Assembly (NCBI GenBank): GCA_963422385.1
Contig: OY729432.1
Span: 868,001-932,000, forward strand
DNA from: JAJDTQ01 sp963422385
Lineage (GTDB): Bacteria; Desulfobacterota; Binatia; UBA9968; JAJDTQ01
Direction: 5' to 3'
Length of the DNA stretch: 64,000 nucleotides
Position 1 is the stretch's first letter. Every line of letters starts with the position of its first letter. Below are positions 57,321-64,000 of the stretch, one piece after another. The notes under the pieces were generated by a model. It searched no databases and had not been told where the DNA came from. It worked only from the letters and a program-made list of their open reading frames with translations. The translations under genes were made by a program, and so were the position numbers.

Positions 57321-58595
57321 TCAGCCCAGGTAGCGGGTCAGGAACAATGACAGTTCCGGAACGTAGGTGACGATCACCAGCGCGACGATGTTGATGATGA
57401 TGAACGGCACCAGCCCCGGATAGATGCTCGCCAGCGGCGCCTTGAACAGCGCCTGGGTGACGAAGATGTTCAGTCCGAAGGGCGGCGTGAACATGCCGAT
57501 GGCGAGGTTCACGGTCATGATGATCCCGAAGTGGATCAGGTCCACCCCGATGGCGACCGCGATGGGCGCAAGCAGCGGCGTGAGCACCAGGATCGCGGAG
57601 CCGGGATCGAGCAGGCATCCCACGAACAGCAGGAAGATGTTGATCGCCAGCAGCGCCATCCACGGCTGAAGGTTCATGTTCCGGATCGTGGCGACCGCGC
57701 TCTGGGGCACCCCGCTGATGGTGAGGAGCTGCGAGAAGACACCCGCTGCGGCCACGATGATCAGTACCTGCGCCGTCAGGTACATGGAATTGACGGACAC
57801 CTCCCAGATCCCCTTCCAGCCCATGTCGCCGTAGATGAAGCGCGTGACCACGATCGCGTAGACGCAGGCGATGCCGGCCGACTCGGTGGGCGAGAAGATA
57901 CCCGCGTAGATGCCCCCGAGTATGATGACGGGCATGCCCAGGGCCCAGACGCCCTCCTTGCTCGCCGCCAGGAACCCGTGGAGCGAGAAGCCTGAAGCTT
58001 CGCGGATGCCGTGTCTTACGGCGAACGCGTAGATGTACGCGGCCATCAGCAACGCCATGATCAGGCCGGGAACGATGCCGGCCACGAACAGCAGCACCAC
58101 CGACTGTTGCGCCGAGACGCCGTAAAGGATCATGCCGATGGACGGCGGTATCACGATGGCGATGGCGCCCGATGACGTCAGCAGGCCGGTGGAGAACTTC
58201 TCGTCGTAGCCGGCGTCCCGCAGGGGCCGGTAGAGCAGCCGCCCGACCGCGGCCACGGTGGCCGGGCTGGAACCGGAAATGGCGCCGAAGACGGTGCAGG
58301 TCCCGACCGCGGTCAGCGCCAGGCTGCCGCGGACGCCGCCGATGACGGCGAGCACCCAGGCGACGATGCGCCGGGAGATGCCGCCCCGGCCCATCAACTC
58401 GCCGGCGAAGATGAAGAAGGGCACCGCCATCAAGGCGAACTTGTCGACGCTGCCGAACATGCTGATGTGCACGGCCATCGGCGGGACCGGCGCGAACAGC
58501 AGCAACACGATGGCGGAAGTTGCCAGCAGGATGACGAAGATCGGAAATCCCAGCAGTAGCAGGACCACTGGCACGACGGCCATCACCCATTCCAC
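57321..58595 (-). CDS. dctM: TRAP transporter large permease (DctM family)
   Basis: A 424-residue permease with about 12 membrane segments: VPVVLLLLGFPIFVILLATS, VPFFIFAGELMGRGGISRRI, GTCTVFGAISGSSPATVAAV (DctM signature), and NLAIGMFTPPFGLNIFVTQA. GTG 58595 is chosen because AAGGGG sits 8 bases upstream; ATG 58583 is a close alternative. It drives uptake with DctQ and DctP using the Na+ or H+ gradient. Confidence 0.9.
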   Translation of the reverse strand: MEWVMAVVPVVLLLLGFPIFVILLATSAIVLLLFAPVPPMAVHISMFGSVDKFALMAVPFFIFAGELMGRGGISRRIVAWVLAVIGGVRGSLALTAVGTCTVFGAISGSSPATVAAVGRLLYRPLRDAGYDEKFSTGLLTSSGAIAIVIPPSIGMILYGVSAQQSVVLLFVAGIVPGLIMALLMAAYIYAFAVRHGIREASGFSLHGFLAASKEGVWALGMPVIILGGIYAGIFSPTESAGIACVYAIVVTRFIYGDMGWKGIWEVSVNSMYLTAQVLIIVAAAGVFSQLLTISGVPQSAVATIRNMNLQPWMALLAINIFLLFVGCLLDPGSAILVLTPLLAPIAVAIGVDLIHFGIIMTVNLAIGMFTPPFGLNIFVTQALFKAPLASIYPGLVPFIIINIVALVIVTYVPELSLFLTRYLG

Positions 58596-58661
58596 GCGCT
58601 CGCCCCTTTCAGCCGGCTGCCTGCAACCTGGATGCCACACGGACGGGCTTCAAGCCCTCCC

Positions 58662-59201
58662 CTACAAGCCATCCGACCCGCTGCCGCCATATTTCTTCGC
58701 GATCTCGCCGGCGAACTCGCCCTTCACGTACGAACGGATGCGGACGACCACCGCCAGGAACATGAGCACGAAGCCCAGCAATAGGGCGAAGTGCGGTATC
58801 ACCATGGGGATCTCGCCAACGACGCTTCGCTGGCCGAAGTTCCACATCAGCGCTACCACGGTCCAGTTCTGGGGAATGACGAAGACGCACACGGCGAGGA
58901 ACGAGACCGTGGCGATGCCGTTGATGATTTGCTTCCAGGGCGAGGGCAGCATGATGGAGAAGAAATCCATCTTCAGGTGCTGCCCCTCGAAGGACACCAG
59001 GACCGCGCCCATGAAGACCGTCCAGACCATGATGTAGATCATGGCCTCGTCGGCCCAGATGAGGGGTTGGAGGAAGACGTAGCGCCCGATGACGTTGGCG
59101 AAGTTGACGGCGATGCCGGCGAGGATCAGGACGCCGACGATGGCCTTCGGCACCGTCTCGATTACAAAGCGGAGAGGCCTCGGAAGTTCACGGTGGGACA
59201 T
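58662..59201 (-). CDS. dctQ: TRAP transporter small permease (DctQ family)
   Basis: A 179-residue protein with four membrane segments: VGVLILAGIAVNFANVIGRY, IWADEAMIYIMVWTVFMGAV, ATVSFLAVCVFVIPQNWTVV and VIPHFALLLGFVLMFLAVVV. The NVIGRYVF...ADE pattern is the DctQ signature. It is 42 bases after dctP and 66 before dctM on the same strand. Confidence 0.9.
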   Translation of the reverse strand: MSHRELPRPLRFVIETVPKAIVGVLILAGIAVNFANVIGRYVFLQPLIWADEAMIYIMVWTVFMGAVLVSFEGQHLKMDFFSIMLPSPWKQIINGIATVSFLAVCVFVIPQNWTVVALMWNFGQRSVVGEIPMVIPHFALLLGFVLMFLAVVVRIRSYVKGEFAGEIAKKYGGSGSDGL

Positions 59202-59243
59202 GATTCATGGTTGGACGCAACCCCTCAGCCCGTCACGAAGGCC

Positions 59244-60263
59244 TCAGTCGCCGCGCGTGCGCTGGGCCGCCTCCTTCATGACGCGGTACGTCTCGAGCAC
59301 CGCCGGACGGTCCTTCAACACGTCGTCACCCACGGTGGAAAGGCGCCGCCGCAACTCTGCCCGGTCCTCGGGCGGCAACTCCGCCACCTCTCCGCCGTTC
59401 CTGACCCAGACCTGGTACATCCGCTCCACGAACTTCACGGACCACTCCTGGTTGAGCGGATCGGTGGCCAGCGCCTGGTCCAGGATCGCCTTTTGCAGGT
59501 CGGGAGCCAGTTTGTCGAACCACACCTTGCTCACGAAGCGGCCGACGCAGATCAGCGATTCCCTGGGCTTCAGCACGTACTTGGCGATCCGTTGGTACTT
59601 GAAGGGCACGAAGATGGTGATGCCCGCCTTGTTGCCGTCGATGGTCTTCTGCTGAATCGCCGGGACCACCTCGGACAGGGGCATCGGCACGCCCGCGGCG
59701 CCGAGCCGGCGCAGGGCTTCGATCTCCAGCCTGCTGCCGAACACCCGTAGCTTGCGCCCGCGGAAGTCCGAGAGCCGGCGGATGGGCATCGAGGTGGCAT
59801 AGTCGGTGGGTGCGTCGCAAGTCATGCTGACGAGCTTGAGACCCTTGGCGTCCCCGATGGACCAGAACGCCTTCTTGAACGCCGGATCGTGCACGGTGCG
59901 AAAACCGTGCACGAGATCGTCGAATATACCCGGAGCGGAGAGCACCGCATAACGCGGATCCACCCCGGACAGGAACGCCGGGGGAGTCATCGTCATCTCG
60001 ATGGTGCCTAGCTGTACTCCCTGGACCATGGCCGGAATCGCCCCGAGTTGGCTGAGCGGATAGACCTCCACCTTGATGCGGTCTCCGATCCTCTTGGCGA
60101 GGCCGGCCTTGAACGTGTCGGCCCAATTGTCGAACGCCCCCTTGGTGGTCGCGTGGCCGATCTTCATGGTGATGGGTTGCGCGGCCGCCGGCGCGGCGAG
60201 CAGCAGGCAGGCCGTGAGGATCACGGCCGCGGAAGAGAGACCCGGACGCAGGTTCAACATCAT
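59244..60263 (-). CDS. dctP: TRAP transporter substrate-binding protein (DctP family)
   Basis: A 339-residue periplasmic protein. ATG 60263 follows GGGAGGTCG and gives a signal peptide (SSAAVILTACLLLAAPAAAQ). Mature sequence begins PITMKIGHATTKGAFDNWAD. The conserved Arg that binds the ligand carboxylate is in the DFRGRKLRVFGSRLE region. Ligands of this group are usually organic acids. First gene of the TRAP operon. Confidence 0.9.
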   Translation of the reverse strand: MMLNLRPGLSSAAVILTACLLLAAPAAAQPITMKIGHATTKGAFDNWADTFKAGLAKRIGDRIKVEVYPLSQLGAIPAMVQGVQLGTIEMTMTPPAFLSGVDPRYAVLSAPGIFDDLVHGFRTVHDPAFKKAFWSIGDAKGLKLVSMTCDAPTDYATSMPIRRLSDFRGRKLRVFGSRLEIEALRRLGAAGVPMPLSEVVPAIQQKTIDGNKAGITIFVPFKYQRIAKYVLKPRESLICVGRFVSKVWFDKLAPDLQKAILDQALATDPLNQEWSVKFVERMYQVWVRNGGEVAELPPEDRAELRRRLSTVGDDVLKDRPAVLETYRVMKEAAQRTRGD

Positions 60264-60386
60264 CGACCTCCCTGTGAACAGACTTCTGAAATGGGGCGCG
60301 ATTACACCACAAATCGTGGCATGCGACAAGACATGGCCGATGAAGGAAGGATGCCGGCGTGGAGCCGCCGGCATCCGATGCGGGGA

Positions 60387-60821
60387 TCAGACGAACCCTT
60401 CCATCTTCTTGAAAAACTGGTCCACCATCATCTTGCCCACGCCTCCCAGCATGCGCTGGCCTACCCCCGCGATCAGGCCGCCGATCCTGGCGTCCGTGAC
60501 GTAGCGCAACGTTGTGCCCGAGTCGCCGTTCTCCTCCAGGTCGATGATCAGGTCGCCCTGCATGAAACCGGGACCGCCGGAGCCCTGGCCGCTGAGCACG
60601 TAGTGGCTGGGGGCCTGCTTTTCCTTGATGGCGACCTTGGCCTTGTAGCTGCCCTTGACCGCGGCGATGCCGACCTTGACCTTGGCCTCGTATTGATCCG
60701 GACCGATCTCCTCCATGCTCTCACACCCGGGCATGCACTTGGCCATGACCTTGGGGTCCTGCAGGATCTCCCAGATCCGTTCACGCGGGGCGTTGAATTG
60801 ATAGCTCCCTTCGATCTTCAT
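60387..60821 (-). CDS. CoxG-like SRPBCC protein (CO dehydrogenase subunit G family)
   Basis: A 144-residue START/SRPBCC protein: MKIEGSYQFNAPRERIWEIL, DPKVMAKCMPGCESME, and a Gly-rich end GGLIAGVGQRMLGGVGKM. CoxG proteins anchor or mature molybdenum hydroxylases of the CO dehydrogenase type at the membrane. GGAGGAGAG precedes ATG 60821. No complete CoxSML-type set is nearby; the molybdenum enzyme gene at 1-654 is 60 kb away. Confidence 0.88.
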   Translation of the reverse strand: MKIEGSYQFNAPRERIWEILQDPKVMAKCMPGCESMEEIGPDQYEAKVKVGIAAVKGSYKAKVAIKEKQAPSHYVLSGQGSGGPGFMQGDLIIDLEENGDSGTTLRYVTDARIGGLIAGVGQRMLGGVGKMMVDQFFKKMEGFV

Positions 60822-60894
60822 GCACTCTCCTCCTTTGGAACGATTGCGTGCGCGACATTCTTCATTCTTAATAACATTTCGGTCGCGACAGAAA

Positions 60895-60923
60895 AGGGGC
60901 AAGTCCAGCCCGGACTTGCCCCT
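60895..60923 (-). terminator. Rho-independent terminator of the TctC-like gene
   Basis: AGGGGCAAGTCC and its complement form a 12-bp stem with the loop AGCCC (60907-60911). Read on the minus strand the stem is followed by TTTTC. It lies 43 bases after the stop of the binding-protein gene at 60966. Confidence 0.8.
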
Positions 60924-60965
60924 CCCTGGTTCACGACCCGTGACGGACGTCCCGGAGCGGACGAG

Positions 60966-61943
60966 CTACTTCAGGGCCTTCTTGAAGACGTCCGCGTTGG
61001 CCTGGATCAGGTCAAACATGGTCTTCATCTCGACCAGCCAGTCGTCACCGTAGATGGGCAGGGTCATGGCCTTCATGGCCTTGAATGCCTTCTGGGTCTC
61101 GGGATCCTCGATGGCCGCACGAAAGGCCTTGATGAGGACCTCCATACGATCCTTGGGCGTGTTCGGCGGCGCGGCCACCACGCGGCTAGCCGCCAGGACG
61201 CTCAACTGGGGAAACCCCAGTTCGCCCACGGTGGGCACGTCGGGGTACCTGGGGTCGCGCTTCTTGAGATAAACCCACGTCGGGATCAACTTGCCATCCT
61301 TGACGTAGGCCATCTGACCCGGAGAATCCAGCCCCAGGCCACGGGCGTGCCCCTCGCCCCGCACGATTGCCATGTTCGACGCCGGCGCGCCGCCGTAGCC
61401 CATGATGAACTTGGGCTTGAACTTCATGGTCGCGGCCGTCAGCGTGGCAGTGACCCAGCCGGTGGTACCCACCCCCGATTCCGTAATGAGCACTTCCTTT
61501 GCCTGCTGAAAGTCCTTGAGCGTGCGGAGATCATACTGCTTTCCGGCCGCCCAGACGTACCTCCCTGCGGAGATACGTCCGATCCAGTTGAACTCCTTGA
61601 GCTTGTATTGCGTCTTTTTGAACAGCTCGCTGACGATGGCGCCGGGCAGGTTGACGATGCCGATGGTGTAACCGTCGGGCTTCGCCGCGGTCAGCAGATT
61701 CCACGAGATCACGCCGCCCGCGCCCGGCACGTTCCGGATGATGATGTTGACGCCGAGCTTCTTCCTCATGACCCGGGCCACCGCCCGACTGTGCAGGTCG
61801 AACCCGCCGCCCGGACTGGCATTGATCAGCCACGTAATGGTCTTGTTGGGATATTTGTCGTCCTTGGCCGCAAAGGAGCCCTGGGCCGCCGCCACTACGA
61901 GAAACAACCCTGCGAGCAGGGCAAAAAAGCACTGGCGCATCAT
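60966..61943 (-). CDS. Tripartite tricarboxylate (TctC/Bug-type) substrate-binding protein
   Basis: A 325-residue periplasmic protein. ATG 61943 follows AGGAGG and yields a signal peptide (FFALLAGLFLVVAAAQGSFA). Mature features are KTITWLINASPGGGFDLHSR, IIRNVPGAGGVISWNLLTA and GVGTTGWVTATL, as in Bug proteins. No TctA or TctB membrane gene is adjacent, so it is an orphan binding protein that either uses a distant permease or acts as a sensor. Confidence 0.88.
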   Translation of the reverse strand: MMRQCFFALLAGLFLVVAAAQGSFAAKDDKYPNKTITWLINASPGGGFDLHSRAVARVMRKKLGVNIIIRNVPGAGGVISWNLLTAAKPDGYTIGIVNLPGAIVSELFKKTQYKLKEFNWIGRISAGRYVWAAGKQYDLRTLKDFQQAKEVLITESGVGTTGWVTATLTAATMKFKPKFIMGYGGAPASNMAIVRGEGHARGLGLDSPGQMAYVKDGKLIPTWVYLKKRDPRYPDVPTVGELGFPQLSVLAASRVVAAPPNTPKDRMEVLIKAFRAAIEDPETQKAFKAMKAMTLPIYGDDWLVEMKTMFDLIQANADVFKKALK

Positions 61944-62218
61944 GTAAACCTCCTGAAAATATGTTGAAATCAAACTCTTTTTCGCCACTGAGGGCCGCCA
62001 AGCTATCATGCGGCTTCGCCGCGTGTCAACGCCGGGGCGCGGCCGCGCGAACGGGCAACCGGATCGACCAACCAGGGATTCGCCCGGGGACGCCGATACT
62101 ACACAGTATGGAGCACAAAGTGGAACAGCCGATCATTTGAGTTGACAACTCCGGGGTTTCCTGGTGCCATACCCTGGTACCGGCCATCCACCGGAAGAAC
62201 CGGTTCGGAGATGAAGGC

Positions 62219-62440
62219 ATGAGCTTGACCGTGACGGAACTCTACGATGCGCTGATGGACGCCGGGGCGTCCGGGGAAAAGGCGCGGGCGACCGCGGCGG
62301 CAATGCCGATTATCGAGCGACTGGCCACCAAGGACGACGTCGCCGACGTGAAACGCGAGTTGGCGGTGGTGAAACCGGGCACTTTCACCATGGGCCCCGC
62401 CATCCTGGCCCTGCTGGTCAAGCCGACTTTCTTTCCCTGA
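62219..62440 (+). CDS. Small hypothetical protein with short coiled coil
   Basis: A 73-residue frame from ATG 62219 reading LTVTELYDALMDAGASGEKA, IIERLATKDDVADVKRELAV and a hydrophobic end (GPAILALLVKPTFF). The LATKDDV...VKREL segment recalls short coiled-coil proteins of the DUF1640/CCDC90 type, which normally end in a membrane helix. This copy is shorter and its end looks altered, so it may be a truncated relic. No ribosome site is obvious. Confidence 0.4.
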   Translation: MSLTVTELYDALMDAGASGEKARATAAAMPIIERLATKDDVADVKRELAVVKPGTFTMGPAILALLVKPTFFP

Positions 62441-62530
62441 CCCTTCGGCTGCTCCCGGCTCAACAAAGAATCTGCACAAACCTTCACCTTCGTGGGCGGC
62501 CAAGACGAGCACCCCGGAGGATGAAAGGGG

Positions 62531-62760
62531 ATGGGAGCCATTGACAGGGGGCAGAAGGTCCTCGACCGAAGCGGCGCTCGGGTCGGCGAAGTGCTTTCGG
62601 ATATCTTCGGCGTCAATGGACGGCGCATTCTCGACGGGCAGGCCAATGGCCTTGGGCGTGACGCGACCCTGGCCTCCCTGAGCCTGCACGTGGCGCACAA
62701 GATCGAACAACTCGGAGACGCTCCGACTCTGGCCCTCAGCGCCACAAAATGCTTGGAAAC
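62531..62760 (+). pseudogene. IS110-family transposase remnant
   Basis: About 70 residues (QKVLDRSGARVGEVLSDIFG, then VNGRRILDGQANGLGRDATL) match the central linker of IS110 transposases, where K-V-L-x-x-x-x-x-K-L-x-x-V-x-S-D-I-x-G-x-S-G is common. Neither the DEDD catalytic half nor the C-terminal Ser domain is present. The stretches 62441-62530 and 62761-62837 show nothing recognisable. Confidence 0.5.
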
Positions 62761-62837
62761 CTCTATGCCGTCCTTCGCGACTCCAAGCCCTGTTTTCCTG
62801 CGCGCAGACAGGTGCTCCCCGGCCTTCGGAGAGAGTT

Positions 62838-63860
62838 TTGCCACCGTCCGCTGACAGCGCCCGCGAGCCCTCCGACGGCCCCGTCGCGGAACCGGCGACT
62901 CGCGCCGTCACGACTACCCAACGGCTGATTTTTCGTGTGTGCGAGGGGCTGTGGCGCTTGCTCGTCCAGGTTCTGCGGGTGATGCCGCCGGACCGGTTCA
63001 AGCGTCTGTGCACGCCGGTCCTCAAGTTGCTGGTCCTTTGCGCGGTTTCGCGCCGGCGCATCGTCGCCGTCATGGACGCGGCTTTCGGCGATTCATACAC
63101 TCCGGCGGCCAAGCGCGGCCTGGCCCGAGGCGTGCAACGACGAATCCTGGAGAACGTCCTCGATTGTCTGGTGCAGATGGGCTATCCCGAGCGGCTGCGG
63201 GGAGTTCTCGAGGTCCAGGGCCGGGAGCATCTGGACGCGGCCCTGGCCAAGGGGCAGGGCGTCATCGCCCTGGGCTTCCATCTGGGCAACTTTCTGTTGC
63301 TCAGCGCTGCCTTGGGAGTCACCGGGTATCCGGTTCACAGCCTGCTGCGTTTTCTCGACGACGCGAGGCTCATGAACCTGGTGCTCCACCACAGCCGGTC
63401 GTTCTTCACCGAGATCATCCCTTCCCTGCCCCGGCGGGAGGCCGTCAAGAGGATCCTGGCCGCGCTCCGGAACAATGGCATCGTCCTGATGCTGGCGGAC
63501 AACCTCAAGCGTGGCGAGCTGGAGACCACTCTGTTCGGGCAGCCCGTTCGAACGGCCCGGGGGGTCGTAAGCCTGGCTCTCCGCACGCACGCGACCGTGT
63601 TGCCGGTCTACCTGGTGCGTGGCTATTCCGGCGAGTTGCAACTGGTCATCGAACCGGAAATGGAAATGGTCCGAACCGGGGAGCCGGACGCCGATCGCGT
63701 CACCAACACCAACCGGATCATGAGGTCACTGGAAGACTTGGTCCGCCGCTACCCGGATCAATGGTACTGGCTCACGGTCAAGTTGGCGCGGCAAGCCAGT
63801 GTCCTGTCTCACGAAGAAGGAACGAACGCCACGTCGCCGGCGCCAAAGGACGTTGCTTGA
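62838..63860 (+). CDS. Lysophospholipid/lipid A-type acyltransferase (LpxL/HtrB-like)
   Basis: A 340-residue acyltransferase-fold protein. Segments are AVMDAAFGDSYTPAAKRGLA, VIALGFHLGNFLLLSAALG (the His-containing motif), IVLMLADNLKRGELETTLFG and VRTARGVVSLALRTHATVLP, as in lipid A late acyltransferases. The start is TTG 62838 with GGAGAG just upstream; a later start near 62870 is possible. It should act at the inner membrane on lipid A or another lipid, but substrate is not shown. Confidence 0.78.
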   Translation: MPPSADSAREPSDGPVAEPATRAVTTTQRLIFRVCEGLWRLLVQVLRVMPPDRFKRLCTPVLKLLVLCAVSRRRIVAVMDAAFGDSYTPAAKRGLARGVQRRILENVLDCLVQMGYPERLRGVLEVQGREHLDAALAKGQGVIALGFHLGNFLLLSAALGVTGYPVHSLLRFLDDARLMNLVLHHSRSFFTEIIPSLPRREAVKRILAALRNNGIVLMLADNLKRGELETTLFGQPVRTARGVVSLALRTHATVLPVYLVRGYSGELQLVIEPEMEMVRTGEPDADRVTNTNRIMRSLEDLVRRYPDQWYWLTVKLARQASVLSHEEGTNATSPAPKDVA

Positions 63861-63896
63861 CACCCCGGAGGGCAATGGTAGAGTCCCCTTAGAGCG

Positions 63897-63956
63897 TTCG
63901 CGCCCCTCCGTCATTCATTCCCGCTTTCGCGGGAATGAATGACGGAGGGGCGCGAA
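63897..63956 (+). terminator. 28-bp near-perfect hairpin after the acyltransferase gene
   Basis: Left arm 63897-63924 (TTCGCGCCCCTCCGTCATTC onward) and right arm 63929-63956 pair fully around TTTC. The inner part ATTCCCGC/GCGGGAAT is a common dispersed-repeat core. It lies 36 bases after the stop at 63860 and 24 before the next start. It likely ends the upstream transcript, though an A-rich rather than T-rich tail follows. Confidence 0.7.
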
Positions 63957-63980
63957 AACAACAAGACAAAGGAGCTTTTC

Positions 63981-64000
63981 ATGCAAGGCGGATCCGAGGG
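63981..64000 (+). CDS. Start of a gene cut by the window edge
   Basis: ATG 63981 is preceded by AAAGGAG at 63968-63974 with good spacing and opens the frame MQGGSE. Only six codons are visible, so the product cannot be named. Confidence 0.55.

Noticed and set aside
60048..61967. 639-codon plus-strand frame
   Set aside because: Antisense to dctP, CoxG-like and TctC-like genes, all of which have signal peptides, start sites or family motifs.

Overview
The window is high-GC (mid-60s per cent, judged by eye) bacterial chromosome. It carries universal bacterial genes (secA, serS, gatCAB, rnhB, argJ) beside a broad catabolic and uptake repertoire: three complete LLM-class flavin monooxygenases, a molybdenum hydroxylase, three nitrilase-superfamily proteins, amidohydrolase and VOC enzymes, a branched-chain (Liv) ABC system, an iron/polyamine-type ABC system, a TRAP system and an orphan TctC-type binding protein. 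This suits an uncultured free-living or sponge/soil/marine-associated Gram-negative of the Tectomicrobia/deltaproteobacteria-like kind. That placement is inference; no rRNA or tRNA gene was seen.

Layout. 1-4090: end of a molybdenum hydroxylase gene, a Cys-rich DUF6062-like protein, a decayed ATPase tail, and a ferredoxin plus flavoprotein pair. 4139-8987: a frameshifted BrnT toxin gene whose last bases overlap the start of a 1520-residue protein. That protein begins with a BrnA antitoxin-like leader and continues as a GHKL (Hsp90/sacsin-like) ATPase plus SF2 helicase. 9086-15378 (minus): an operon-like run of LLM oxidoreductase, DUF2848, nitrilase, cupin, a multiply frameshifted molybdenum hydroxylase pseudogene and a second LLM enzyme. 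15532-20836: amidohydrolase, an HMGL/carboxyltransferase-like enzyme and an EmrAB-like efflux pair. 20837-22440: a graveyard with a VIT-domain scrap, phased 21-bp repeats, a long palindrome, and phage-tail and DUF2235 fragments.

22440-29011: Liv-type ABC transporter operon with a fused LivG-LivF ATPase, plus small oxidoreductase-type proteins and a VOC enzyme. 29078-37443 (minus): a tightly packed operon of LLM monooxygenase, nitrilase, a nitrilase-like protein that has lost its catalytic Cys, an iron/polyamine-type ABC importer and an alpha/beta hydrolase. It reads as uptake plus oxidative and hydrolytic breakdown of a nitrogen-containing compound. 37600-39743: ISAs1 remnant and a frameshifted AAA/DUF4143 ATPase. 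39865-52849: housekeeping block (serS, yraN, rnhB, gatC, gatA, vapBC, a thiolase-like gene, gatB, argJ, secA). SecA has an unusually long insertion of about 270 residues.

53121-64000: a winged-helix protein gene frameshifted in a G6 tract and running in frame into an Abi/HEPN-like protein; a spore-photoproduct-lyase-family radical SAM gene with an unknown partner; a glycosyltransferase; a TRAP operon; CoxG-like and TctC-like genes; an IS110 scrap; and a lipid A-type acyltransferase.

The core genes are intact. Single-base indels and decay cluster in accessory genes (toxin-antitoxin, transposase, ATPase, HTH, molybdenum hydroxylase). The two most interesting loci are the BrnT/BrnA-GHKL-helicase fusion (4139-8987) and the HTH-Abi/HEPN fusion (53121 to about 54400).
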